Positions 26,012-34,212 of a stretch of DNA of 64,000 nt are shown piece after piece. Under the pieces are notes generated by a model. That model had not been told where the DNA came from, did no database searches, and saw only the letters and a program-made list of their open reading frames with translations. This DNA is from Gammaproteobacteria bacterium (GTDB lineage Bacteria > Pseudomonadota > Gammaproteobacteria > Steroidobacterales > Steroidobacteraceae), in contig PKRE01000001.1 of NCBI GenBank assembly GCA_017577615.1, forward strand, positions 434,001 to 498,000. The letters run 5' to 3'. Each line of letters begins with the position of its first letter. The stretch's first letter is position 1. A program made the position numbers and the translations under genes.

Positions 26012-27289
26012 ATGCTCGTAGGCTCCGCTGTCCGTCGTGTCGCAATCGTAGGTGGCGTACGCATTCCGTTCGCTCGTTCAATGGGCGCATACGCACACGT
26101 GAACAATCAGCAGATGCTCGCGGCCACGTTGAAGGCGCTAGTGGATCGCTATGGTCTACGCGGCGAGCGTCTCGGCGACGTCGGCGGCGGCGCGGTGCTA
26201 AAGCATTCGCGCGATTTCAATCTCGTTCGCGAAGCAGTGCTCGACAGCGGCTTGGATCCGCAAACGCCAGCATTTGACCTGCAACGGGCCTGCGGAACGA
26301 GTCTCGATACCGTCATCACGATCGGGCTCAAGATCGCCGTCGGCCAGATCGAGTCAGGCATCGCCGCCGGCGTCGACACGGCCAGCGACTTGCCGATTGC
26401 TTACCCCGATGGGTATCGACAGCTGCTGTTACGCAGCGCGCGAGGTAAAACGCTGGGTGAGAGGCTCAAACCATGGCTGGGGTTTCGCTTGCGTTATCTC
26501 AAGCCCAGTCTGCCGGTCGTCGTAGAGCCGCGCACCGGACTGTCGATGGGTCAGAGCGCTGAGCGCATGGCGCAAGAATGGCAGATCTCGCGCGAAGAGC
26601 AGGATCAGCTCGCCTATGAGAGTCACATGAAGGCGGCTGCCGCCTACGATGAGGGCTTCTACGATGATCTCGTCGTCGAATTCGAGGGTTTGAAGCAGGA
26701 CAACAACATCAGGCGCGATACCTCCCTCGAGAAACTCGCCAAGCTCAAGCCGTCGTTTCACCCGCAGGGCACGCTCACCGCGGGTAATTCCACGCCGATG
26801 ACCGATGGCGCCGCGGCCGTGCTGCTGGCAAGCGAGGAATGGGCCCGCTCGCGCGGGCTGCCGATCCTCGCCTATCTCACATACGGCAAGTACGCGGCAG
26901 TCGATTTCGTGAAGCAGGAAGGCTTGTTGATGGCGCCAGCTTATGCGGTACCGCGCATGCTCGCGGATGCCGGGCTCAAATTGCAGGACTTCGACTTCTA
27001 CGAGATCCACGAAGCCTTCGAAGCACAGGTGCTCTGCACGCTCAAGGCATGGGAATCGCCGCAGTTCTGCCGCGAGCGCCTTGGCCTGGTTGAGCCGCTC
27101 GGCTCAATCGATCGCAGCAAGCTCAACGTCAAAGGCGGCAGCGTCGCAATCGGTCACCCGTTCGCTGCAACAGGAGCACGCATCGTGGCGACGCTTGCAA
27201 AGCTCCTGGCGCAGAAGGGCGCAGGGCGAGGGCTGATTTCCGTTTGCACAGCTGGCGGCATGGGCGTGACTGCGATCCTGGAGCGCTGA
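26012..27289 (+). CDS. fadI: Acetyl-CoA C-acyltransferase, FadI-like
   Basis: Thiolase of 425 residues in the longer FadI/mitochondrial beta-subunit branch. Nucleophile Cys94 lies in LQRACGTSLDT, the catalytic His in GGSVAIGHPFAATG and the second Cys in SVCTAGGMG. The FadI-type insertion around PRTGLSMGQSAERMA is present. ATG at 26012 is chosen from family alignment; a much longer frame upstream runs antisense through the MATE gene and is not real. No fadJ is adjacent, so its partner may be the truncated protein at the left edge or a gene elsewhere. Confidence 0.9.
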   Translation: MLVGSAVRRVAIVGGVRIPFARSMGAYAHVNNQQMLAATLKALVDRYGLRGERLGDVGGGAVLKHSRDFNLVREAVLDSGLDPQTPAFDLQRACGTSLDTVITIGLKIAVGQIESGIAAGVDTASDLPIAYPDGYRQLLLRSARGKTLGERLKPWLGFRLRYLKPSLPVVVEPRTGLSMGQSAERMAQEWQISREEQDQLAYESHMKAAAAYDEGFYDDLVVEFEGLKQDNNIRRDTSLEKLAKLKPSFHPQGTLTAGNSTPMTDGAAAVLLASEEWARSRGLPILAYLTYGKYAAVDFVKQEGLLMAPAYAVPRMLADAGLKLQDFDFYEIHEAFEAQVLCTLKAWESPQFCRERLGLVEPLGSIDRSKLNVKGGSVAIGHPFAATGARIVATLAKLLAQKGAGRGLISVCTAGGMGVTAILER

Positions 27290-27314
27290 CCCATCGCGTA
27301 GGAAAAAAGAAAGG

Positions 27315-27365
27315 GGCCGGTAATGCTGGGCGACAAGGGCGAGCTTGTGTCTAACATTACCGGCC
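27315..27365 (-). terminator. Intrinsic-terminator-like hairpin on the minus strand
   Basis: An 11-bp perfect inverted repeat (GGCCGGTAATG at 27315-27325, CATTACCGGCC at 27355-27365) encloses a second 5-bp stem (ACAAG/CTTGT at 27333-27337 and 27344-27348). On the minus strand the stem is followed directly by CCTTTCTTTTTTCC, a U-rich run, so it would terminate minus-strand transcription. On the plus strand, the side of fadI, no T-run follows. No minus-strand protein gene lies upstream. Confidence 0.5.
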
Positions 27366-27690
27366 ACCATCCGAGCAGCCGACGGGGTAGGAGGCCCATC
27401 GACATGCCCTCGATCGGCGTCTCGCAATCCCGGGGAGGGGGCAGTGACGAATTGCGAGCACCGATCTGTTGGCACCCGAAGCAAGGGTGTGAGATCGCAG
27501 GCATCCGTGCCTAGTGCATGCTCCGAACCACTCGGTCCTTGAAAGCTGTTCCCTGTAGTCAGGCGCACGCGCGTCCTACCTCGTTAAGCGACAAATCGAG
27601 TCGAATTCCCTCACACAGAGGACAAACGCTGTCGGCAGCCGACGAAGAGTCGTCGCGCAGGCGGGATTCGACGACGTAAGTCATTGATTC
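27366..27690 (-). ncRNA. Hairpin-rich intergenic segment, candidate structured RNA
   Basis: No convincing protein gene. Several perfect stems lie close together: GATCGG/CCGATC (27412-27417 with 27461-27466) enclosing CTCGCAAT/ATTGCGAG (27421-27428 with 27451-27458); CACCC/GGGTG (27473-27477, 27485-27489); AGGCA/TGCCT with a 4-base loop (27499-27503, 27508-27512); GCTG/CAGC (27628-27631, 27636-27639); and CGACGA/TCGTCG (27640-27645, 27650-27655). The minus-strand terminator-like hairpin at 27315-27365 suggests a minus-strand transcript. It matches no riboswitch, tmRNA, RNase P, SRP or 6S signature I can recognise. Confidence 0.3.
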
Positions 27691-27695
27691 GGCAC

Positions 27696-27725
27696 GGGGC
27701 TTGGGGGCTGGGGGCTCGGGGCTGG
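27696..27725. repeat. Degenerate GGGCTTGGGGGCTGGGGGCTCGGG word repeat
   Basis: G-rich stutter of GGGGCTT / GGGGGCT / GGGGGCTC / GGGGCTGG units upstream of hemH. It is the same kind of word as at 2881-2896 and 53174-53207. Confidence 0.5.
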
Positions 27726-27861
27726 CAACTGTGCGGCCGGCGAGCAAGTCCGCGCGCCTCGCCCACGCCGAGGTGCCCCGTGCCCTGAGCCCGGGGGAGG
27801 ATGGCTTCCCGTCGCGGTGTCAGCGAGACTACCCGCCCATCCAACGCAGCACAGAATCACT

Positions 27862-28941
27862 ATGTCCGCATACAGAGGCGAACCGAACTACGCACACGAC
27901 AGCCAAGACCGTCTCGGGGTCCTGATCGCGAACCTTGGGACGCCTGATAGCCCGCATCCCCGCGACGTTCGGCGCTTCTTGAAAGAGTTCCTCAGCGACC
28001 CGCGTGTCGTAGAGGCGCCGCGATGGATGTGGCGGCTGATCCTGCACGGCGTCATCCTCCGCGTGCGGCCGGCCCGCAGCGCCGAGGCCTATCGCCAAAT
28101 TTGGACCGATGCAGGATCACCCTTGCTGCTGCACAGCCGCGCCCTGGTCGACAAGCTGCAGGAAAAGCTCGCTCAGCGCGACATCGTCGTTGCGCTCGGC
28201 ATGACGTATGGGAATCCGTCGATCGCATCGGCGCTGCGCAACCTACAGGCACACGGCGCAAGACGTCTGCTCGTGTTGCCCCTTTATCCCCAATACTCGG
28301 CGACCACGACTGCGGCGGCAGTCGACCGTGTGACCGCGGAGCTACGCCGCTGGCGGTGGCTCCCTGAGCTTCGCATCGTCACGAGTTATGCGGACGAGCC
28401 GGCCTATGTCGAGGCTGTCGCGCACAGTATCGAGGCTCATTGGCAGCTGACGGGCCCCTCGCACCTGTTGTTCTCCTTCCACGGCACGCCCCAACGTTAC
28501 TTTCTCGCCGGCGATCCCTATTACTGCCAATGCCAGAAGACAGCGCGTCTCGTCGCCGAGTGGCTAGGCCTAAGCACGAGCGACTGGAGTGTCAGCTTCC
28601 AATCGCAGGTGGGGCGCGAAGAGTGGCTGAAGCCGTACACCGATCAGCTGCTGCTGCGATACGCCCGTGAAGGCCCAAAGCGCATCACCGTCGTGTGTCC
28701 CGGCTTTGCCACAGACTGCCTCGAGACGCTTGAAGAGATCGCAATCCGCAACCGCAACGCCTTCCTCGCCAACGGTGGCGAAGCGTTTCACTACGTGCCT
28801 GCTTTGAATGCGAGCGCATCCCAGGTCGAACTGATGCTGCAAATCATCGCGCGACACACTGCAGGCTGGCGCTCTCCTGCGAGCGCAACCGAGCGCAGCG
28901 CGAGGCGCGAACGCGCGCTCGCGCTAGGCGCGGCGCGTTGA
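27862..28941 (+). CDS. hemH: Ferrochelatase
   Basis: Inserts Fe(II) into protoporphyrin IX, the last step of heme synthesis. The 359-residue protein has the family N-terminus (GVLIANLGTPDSP), GMTYGNPSI, the strongly conserved LLVLPLYPQYSATTTAA, the catalytic His207 in FSFHGTPQRY and the C-terminal CPGFATDCLETLEEI with the acidic metal-path residues. ATG at 27862 begins the family-typical sequence; an upstream in-frame start at 27817 adds unlikely residues. A separate Ser/Arg-rich C-terminal tail of about 25 residues is extra. The VOC gene follows after about 20 bases. Confidence 0.94.
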   Translation: MSAYRGEPNYAHDSQDRLGVLIANLGTPDSPHPRDVRRFLKEFLSDPRVVEAPRWMWRLILHGVILRVRPARSAEAYRQIWTDAGSPLLLHSRALVDKLQEKLAQRDIVVALGMTYGNPSIASALRNLQAHGARRLLVLPLYPQYSATTTAAAVDRVTAELRRWRWLPELRIVTSYADEPAYVEAVAHSIEAHWQLTGPSHLLFSFHGTPQRYFLAGDPYYCQCQKTARLVAEWLGLSTSDWSVSFQSQVGREEWLKPYTDQLLLRYAREGPKRITVVCPGFATDCLETLEEIAIRNRNAFLANGGEAFHYVPALNASASQVELMLQIIARHTAGWRSPASATERSARRERALALGAAR

Positions 28942-28962
28942 ACTGTGTAGGTGAGTCGAAAC

Positions 28963-29694
28963 ATGCCAGAGGCACCGATCGGACGCTTTCTCGAGATCAG
29001 TGTATACGCGCCGAATATTCGCGAGTCACTCGCGTTCTACGAGGCGCTCGGCTTCGAGCAAGCTCTCGTCGGCGAAACCTGGCCCTACCCCTACGCAGTG
29101 GTAACCGACGGTCGCGTGTGCATAGGCCTGCACGGCGCGCAAATAGGACCGATGCGCCTTACCTTTGTGCTACCGAACTTGCGCGTGCAGCTCGAGCGCC
29201 TCGAGTCGCTCGGCATCGTGTTCGAAGAGGTTCATATCGCAACAGACGTGTTCAATCGCGCGTTGTTCGTGGACCCGACGGGTCACCATGTGCAATTGGT
29301 CGAAGCGCGTACCTTTTCGCCACCGCCCTTCGAGCACCCGCGCGACACTCTCTGCGGCTACTTCTCAGAGTACGGCATTCCCACACGCGACCTTGCGGCC
29401 GCCTGCGCCTTCTGGGAGCCGCTCGGCTTCGTCGTCATGGAGGAGCAGCGCGAGCCTTTTCCGCGCACTGAGCTCATCAACGATTACTTTAATCTGGCCT
29501 TCTACCGCAGCCGCAGCGTGCGTCGCCCAGTATTGACGTTCCAAAGCGAAGACATGCACGAGCGCTTGACGAGACTGCGTGAACGCGGTCTGCACGTCTC
29601 TGATGACATGCCCGACACGCTCGACGAGAGCACGAACGGTGTCTTGATCGCACCGGAAGGGACCCAATTGCTATTGCTGCAAAGTCCACCGTAA
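28963..29694 (+). CDS. Two-domain VOC (glyoxalase/dioxygenase fold) protein
   Basis: A 243-residue protein with two VOC units, about 5-125 and 130-243, each beginning with a typical strand-helix (LEISVYAPNIRESLAFYEALGF; YGIPTRDLAAACAFWEPLGF). The first unit ends with DPTGHHVQLVEA, the usual metal-ligand strand; the second keeps fewer ligand positions. ATG at 28963 is chosen because AGGTGA lies eight bases upstream; the GTG at 28951 is inside that site. It closely follows hemH and may share its transcript. The substrate cannot be inferred. Confidence 0.8.
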   Translation: MPEAPIGRFLEISVYAPNIRESLAFYEALGFEQALVGETWPYPYAVVTDGRVCIGLHGAQIGPMRLTFVLPNLRVQLERLESLGIVFEEVHIATDVFNRALFVDPTGHHVQLVEARTFSPPPFEHPRDTLCGYFSEYGIPTRDLAAACAFWEPLGFVVMEEQREPFPRTELINDYFNLAFYRSRSVRRPVLTFQSEDMHERLTRLRERGLHVSDDMPDTLDESTNGVLIAPEGTQLLLLQSPP

Positions 29695-29937
29695 CGCTCG
29701 CAGCCCTCACATTCGATTCGCGCCAAGATCAGTACGACTGACGACCTCCGAGCGTGAATCATCCACGCCTCCGGCCCATTCCCCGATCCGTCTACTCCGC
29801 TCGCTTCTTGCACCGCCCCAATGGCAGTTTGCGCCAAGCCATGCCAATGATGCAGGCTAGTAGCCAGGCGTCCTGGCAACGGCGCTCCCTATGCAACTGC
29901 TCTCGAATCTGACGGATTGCACATCAGGAGAACTTCG

Positions 29938-32013
29938 ATGCTCGTAAGGACGGCGCTCGTCGCGGCTTTGGTCTTCTCGACCTCAGCCATCGCCGATGAG
30001 GGAATGTGGACCTTTCATGATTTTCCGAGCGAAGCAGTACAGCAAAAGTACGGTGTGACGGTCGATCGAGCCTGGTTAGACAGAGTGCAGCGTTCGGTCA
30101 CTCGTCACGAGAGCGGCTGCACCGGCTCATTTGTTTCTCCCAACGGGCTGGTGCTGACGAATCACCATTGCGTCATGAGATGCCTCGCTGAGATCTCGGA
30201 CGAGAGCAGCGACTACATCGGACGCGGCTTCATTGCCAGGAGCCGTGCCGAGGAGCGCCGCTGCCCCACGGAGATCCTGTCCGTGTTGCTTGATGTCGAA
30301 GAGATCACGCCGCAAGTGCTGGCCGCAACGCAAGGATTGCGCGATTCAGAGGCGAACGAAGCACGTAAGCAGACGTTGAGCCGCTTGGAAGCGGACTGCG
30401 TGGAACGCTCCAAGGAAAAAGGCGCCGAACCGCTCGCATGCGAATCGGTCTCGCTATACCAGGGCGGTCAGTACTTCCTCTACAAGTACAAGCGCTACGA
30501 TGACGTGCGCATGGTGTTCGCGCCTCAACATGCCATTGCGGCATTTGGCGGTGATCCCGACAACTTCCACTTCCCCCGCTGGTCGCTCGATTTCAGTTTG
30601 CTGCGCGTCTACGAAAACGGTGCGCCTGCGAGAACACCGAATTATCTCCCATGGCGTGCCGAAGGACCGCAGGCGGGCGAGCTCGTATTCGTTGCGGGTC
30701 ACCCAGGTAGGACTAATCGACTGTTTACCGTCGAGCAGCTCAAGTTTCAGCGCGACACGCAATTCCCAGAATATCTCGTCCGCAACTCCGAATTGCGAGG
30801 CCGCCTGATTCAATGGGGCAAGACCGGCGAAGAACCAGCACGCATCATTCAGCGCCCGTTGCAGAGTCTCGAAAACATGCTCAAGGTGTATCGAGGCCTC
30901 AACAAGGCCTTGCTCGATGATCGACTCATGATTGCGAAGTCGGAACGTGAGCAGGCGCTGCGTGAGCATGTGCTCGCTAGCACTGAGCTGACACAGACGG
31001 TGGGCAGCGCATGGGACGACATCGCCAACGCGCAGGAGCGCTATCGTCAGATCTACGGCGAGTACCTGTATCTCGAGTCGGCAGCGGGTTTCAACAGCAC
31101 ACTGTTCCGGTATGCGCGTCAACTGGTGCGCGCCGCTGCAGAGCTCGGCAAGCCCAACGAGCTACGATTGCGCGAGTATGCGGACTCGAATCTGCCCAAG
31201 CTTTCCGCTGCCGTGCTCGCGGAAACACCCGTCTATCCCGAGTACGAAAAGCTCACCTTATCCCTCTCTCTAGAAAAATTGCGTGAGCACCTGGGACCCG
31301 ACCACCCTGTCGTACGTCGGCTCCTCAGCACTGAATCGCCTGACGCGCTCGCGAACAGGCTCGTGGACGGCACACAACTGGCCGACGCACGCGTACGCAA
31401 GAGCTTGTGGGACGGCGGCGCGGCCACCATCGAGGCCAGCACGGATCCCATGATCGTGCTGGCACGCTCGATAGATCCAGAAGCGCGCGCAGTCCGCAAG
31501 ATCTACGAAGACGAAGTCCAGGCGCGCGTGGCGGCTGCGCAGGAACGGATCGCCAAAGCACGTTTCGCTGCATACGGCACCAGCACGTACCCGGATGCGA
31601 CGTTCACCTTGCGCTTGAGCTACGGTTCTGTACAAGGCTGGCACGAGAACGGCAGACACATCGAGCCGTTCACCACTTTGGAGCGACTCTATGAGCGCGC
31701 GACGGGCAACCCACCGTTTGCGCTGCCGCAAGTCTGGCTCAATACTCGTCACGAGCTCGATCCCAATACCCGCTTCAATCTGGTCAGCACCAACGACGTG
31801 GTCGGTGGTAACTCAGGCAGCCCGCTCATCGATCGTCAGGGCCGTCTCGTCGGGCTCGTGTTCGACGGGAACATTCACTCGCTCTCGGGGAACTACTGGT
31901 ACGATGCCGAGCTGAACCGTACCGTATCCGTTCACCCGGCGATCATGCTCTTAGCGCTGGAAAAGGTCTACGGCATGGGTGACCTGGCACGCGAGATCAA
32001 AGGCTCGCGCTGA
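29938..32013 (+). CDS. S46 family dipeptidyl-peptidase (DPP7/DPP11 type)
   Basis: Periplasmic serine exopeptidase that removes dipeptides from peptide N-termini. The 691-residue protein starts with a signal peptide (about 1-20, cleaved at SAIADEG). The catalytic triad regions of the S46 family are present: TNHHC near residue 76, GGDPDNFHFPRW with the Asp, and VGGNSGSP with the catalytic Ser626. A good AGGAG ribosome binding site supports the ATG at 29938. S1 specificity (hydrophobic or acidic) cannot be decided by eye. No operon partner is evident. Confidence 0.92.
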   Translation: MLVRTALVAALVFSTSAIADEGMWTFHDFPSEAVQQKYGVTVDRAWLDRVQRSVTRHESGCTGSFVSPNGLVLTNHHCVMRCLAEISDESSDYIGRGFIARSRAEERRCPTEILSVLLDVEEITPQVLAATQGLRDSEANEARKQTLSRLEADCVERSKEKGAEPLACESVSLYQGGQYFLYKYKRYDDVRMVFAPQHAIAAFGGDPDNFHFPRWSLDFSLLRVYENGAPARTPNYLPWRAEGPQAGELVFVAGHPGRTNRLFTVEQLKFQRDTQFPEYLVRNSELRGRLIQWGKTGEEPARIIQRPLQSLENMLKVYRGLNKALLDDRLMIAKSEREQALREHVLASTELTQTVGSAWDDIANAQERYRQIYGEYLYLESAAGFNSTLFRYARQLVRAAAELGKPNELRLREYADSNLPKLSAAVLAETPVYPEYEKLTLSLSLEKLREHLGPDHPVVRRLLSTESPDALANRLVDGTQLADARVRKSLWDGGAATIEASTDPMIVLARSIDPEARAVRKIYEDEVQARVAAAQERIAKARFAAYGTSTYPDATFTLRLSYGSVQGWHENGRHIEPFTTLERLYERATGNPPFALPQVWLNTRHELDPNTRFNLVSTNDVVGGNSGSPLIDRQGRLVGLVFDGNIHSLSGNYWYDAELNRTVSVHPAIMLLALEKVYGMGDLAREIKGSR

Positions 32014-32019
32014 AGGGCA

Positions 32020-32736
32020 TCAGGACGATGCCCGCCGCGCCGTGATTTGCAGCTCGACGTGCAAGAGGTCCTGAACGGCGAGCGCCCCCAGCGCAACGCT
32101 GAAAGGCTTGATACCGAAGTCGCTCTGCCGGATGTCGAACTGCCCCTTGGCTCGCAACAGCCGTCCGTCGCGCGCAAGCTCGACGGGCACGAGCACATCG
32201 CGCTCCACACCTTTGAGGGTAATTCGTGCGACGACGTTGAGTCCCTCCGACGTCCTGACGATGCCCGCCGAACGAACGTGGACGAGTGGAAATCGCTCCG
32301 CATCCAAGACGTTGGGACCGAGCATGTTTCGACGGGTCTTCGCGATATCCTCTTGGGAAATATGCGATGAGAATTCCGCTCCGTGCTGCGCCCGAAGCCG
32401 CTCGTCGTCCACGACGAGCGAAGACACGGGCATCTGGATCTCGAACTTAGACCGCTCGAGCTCAGGATGCACCCAGAGATGTCCCGACAGCGAGCTCGTG
32501 GTCACGACATGATTGTGCCCGAACCGCGCCAAGGGTCCGGAACGGAACACGAGAATCGTCACCGACGAGTGGTCCGGATCGATCGCGAAGACGTCCGCAC
32601 CTTGCGTATCGAGCGAACCTTCCGGGACGGTGATCGAGCCAGCGCTGAGACTCCGCTCCGGGCGTGCGCACGAGGTCAGGGTCAGAGCACAAGCGACCAG
32701 CAAGGCGAAGAGCACCTCGCGTCTGCCGCTATTCAT
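32020..32736 (-). CDS. YceI-domain lipoprotein
   Basis: A 238-residue exported protein. The N-terminus is a lipoprotein signal (hydrophobic core then LTLTSC, cleavage before the Cys), followed by a YceI beta-barrel lipocalin-like domain that in related proteins holds polyisoprenoid lipids. Recognisable segments are HSSVTILVFRSGPLARFGHNHV and ITLKGVERDVLVPV. ATG at 32736 is chosen because it starts the lipoprotein signal. It is convergent with the S46 peptidase gene (seven bases apart) and divergent from the cytochrome b561-yceI pair, so two YceI paralogues lie within 2 kb. Confidence 0.85.
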   Translation of the reverse strand: MNSGRREVLFALLVACALTLTSCARPERSLSAGSITVPEGSLDTQGADVFAIDPDHSSVTILVFRSGPLARFGHNHVVTTSSLSGHLWVHPELERSKFEIQMPVSSLVVDDERLRAQHGAEFSSHISQEDIAKTRRNMLGPNVLDAERFPLVHVRSAGIVRTSEGLNVVARITLKGVERDVLVPVELARDGRLLRAKGQFDIRQSDFGIKPFSVALGALAVQDLLHVELQITARRASS

Positions 32737-33020
32737 TTTCCGCGCTCGCCCGAGGCGTATCGTTCGCAGCGTATGGTCCGCAGGTCGCAGCTGATAGATT
32801 CTCGGCAACACCGCCCACCCGTCGCCACGTTCCACGATATTCTTACCCATCGTCGCACGCTAGTTATTGCGAGCGGCATCTTTGTAGCACGCCGCGGAGC
32901 GGCGCTTGCTCTCGCCGGCGACATGTGCAGCTTGGATCCCAGCGGCTCCAAGAGCGTCCGCATGACACCTCGTGCGGGTAAGCAAAGGCGTGACCTCTTC
33001 CGAGTATTACGAGGCATAGC

Positions 33021-33587
33021 ATGAGGCTCAGGAACACCGAGACAACATACGGATTGATTGCGCAGCTGTTGCACTGGATCATCGTGGTGCTCGTCGTCGT
33101 GCAGTTCGCGCTCGCGCTACGAGCCGACAGCCTGCCGCGCAGCCCAGCGCTCGTGGCCACGCTTGCGTGGCACAAGTCGGTCGGCATCACAATACTGGTC
33201 TTGACGCTCCTGCGCCTGACCTGGCGGTGGCTCAATCCGGTGCCCGCCATGCCAAAGGACACGCCGGTCTGGCAGCAGACTGCGGCGCGCATCTCGCACG
33301 GTGCGCTGTATGCGTTGCTCCTGCTGATGCCGCTGTTCGGCTGGCTGATGTCGTCCGCTCGGAACTTTCCGGTGAGCTGGTTCAATCTCGTTACACTGCC
33401 CGACCTCATCGGGCCGAGCGAGGCAGCGTACGAATTCTTCCGCCGCGGACATGGGGTGCTCGCAGTCGTGCTGTTCGTGCTCGCGCTCGTGCATATCGCG
33501 GCAGCGCTCAAGCACCATTTCATCGACCGCGACAACGTCCTGCTCAGGATGTTGCCGTGGAACCGAGCGACGCGCGGCGCAGACTAA
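33021..33587 (+). CDS. Cytochrome b561 (CybB family)
   Basis: Four-helix inner-membrane diheme cytochrome b, thought to shuttle electrons between quinol and periplasmic acceptors such as superoxide. The 188-residue protein has four hydrophobic helices. Candidate heme-ligand histidines are His18 (QLLHW), His51 (AWHKSVG), and those in FFRRGHGV and LVHIAAALKHHF. It precedes a yceI gene by about 60 bases, the same arrangement as in E. coli, and is divergent from the YceI lipoprotein gene. Confidence 0.9.
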   Translation: MRLRNTETTYGLIAQLLHWIIVVLVVVQFALALRADSLPRSPALVATLAWHKSVGITILVLTLLRLTWRWLNPVPAMPKDTPVWQQTAARISHGALYALLLLMPLFGWLMSSARNFPVSWFNLVTLPDLIGPSEAAYEFFRRGHGVLAVVLFVLALVHIAAALKHHFIDRDNVLLRMLPWNRATRGAD

Positions 33588-33588
33588 T

Positions 33589-33622
33589 AGTAGGCTCTAG
33601 GCTGAGGCTGCTGCTCCAGCCT
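33589..33622. repeat. Degenerate TAGGCTCTAGGCTGAGGCTG word repeat
   Basis: Stutter of AGGCT(C/G) words between cytochrome b561 and yceI. The 11-mer GCTCTAGGCTG at 33594-33604 recurs exactly, inverted, at 60512-60522 between def and fmt. Confidence 0.5.
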
Positions 33623-33645
33623 TCAATCTCCAGGTCACTGACGGG

Positions 33646-34212
33646 ATGGGAATGTTTCGCACGAAATCGTTGCTGCTACTGCCCGCCTTGCTCCTCGCGA
33701 GCTTGGCTTGGGCGGCCACACAATGGGTTACGCAACCCAGACAGAGCGAGCTGACATTTACGGCGCGACAGGCCGGAGCGCCGTTCAAAGGTTCATTCAA
33801 ACGATTCGAGGCCGACATTCGCTTCGATCCGACCGATCTGGCCAATAGCCGCTTCGAGGTCCGGATCGACCTGTCATCGGTCGATACTAGGGATCGTGAG
33901 CGCGACGAACTCATCAGAGGGCCGGAGCTATTCGCCGTGGAGAAATGGCCGACGGCAACCTATGTGGCGGATCGCTTCGAGGCACGCGGGGGCGGCAAGT
34001 TCGCAGCCATCGGCAAGCTGACGCTGCGCGGCGTCACACGCGAAGTGCCGATCGAGTTCACGTTCCAGAAGGATGACAATGGCGCATGGCTCAAGGGCAC
34101 GGGCCTCGTCCGGCGCCTGGACTTCGGGGTCGGTCAAGGCGAATGGAAGGACACCTCCACTGTCGCCGACGAAGTACGCGTCGAATATGCGCTCCTGCTC
34201 ACGAGGAGCTGA
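33646..34212 (+). CDS. YceI family periplasmic protein
   Basis: A 188-residue secreted YceI protein with a signal peptide (about 1-24, ending AWAA) and a single lipocalin-like barrel (SELTFTARQAGAPFKGSF; GKLTLRGVTREVPIEFTF). It is likely co-transcribed with the cytochrome b561 just upstream. Its stop codon lies inside the 3' end of the convergent putP gene, an overlap of 14 bases. A second ATG two codons downstream is an alternative start. Confidence 0.88.
   Translation: MGMFRTKSLLLLPALLLASLAWAATQWVTQPRQSELTFTARQAGAPFKGSFKRFEADIRFDPTDLANSRFEVRIDLSSVDTRDRERDELIRGPELFAVEKWPTATYVADRFEARGGGKFAAIGKLTLRGVTREVPIEFTFQKDDNGAWLKGTGLVRRLDFGVGQGEWKDTSTVADEVRVEYALLLTRS

Noticed and set aside
27660..27720. 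tmRNA-like GGGATTCGACG on the plus strand
   Set aside because: The match is limited to the GGATTCGACG word; there is no tag frame, acceptor stem or T-loop in the following 350 bases.
27559..27747. Small minus-strand protein with a CPLC motif in the gap before hemH
   Set aside because: The inner start MTYVVES recalls ferredoxin N-termini, but the rest lacks the cluster cysteines; the first half is encoded by the G-rich word repeat.
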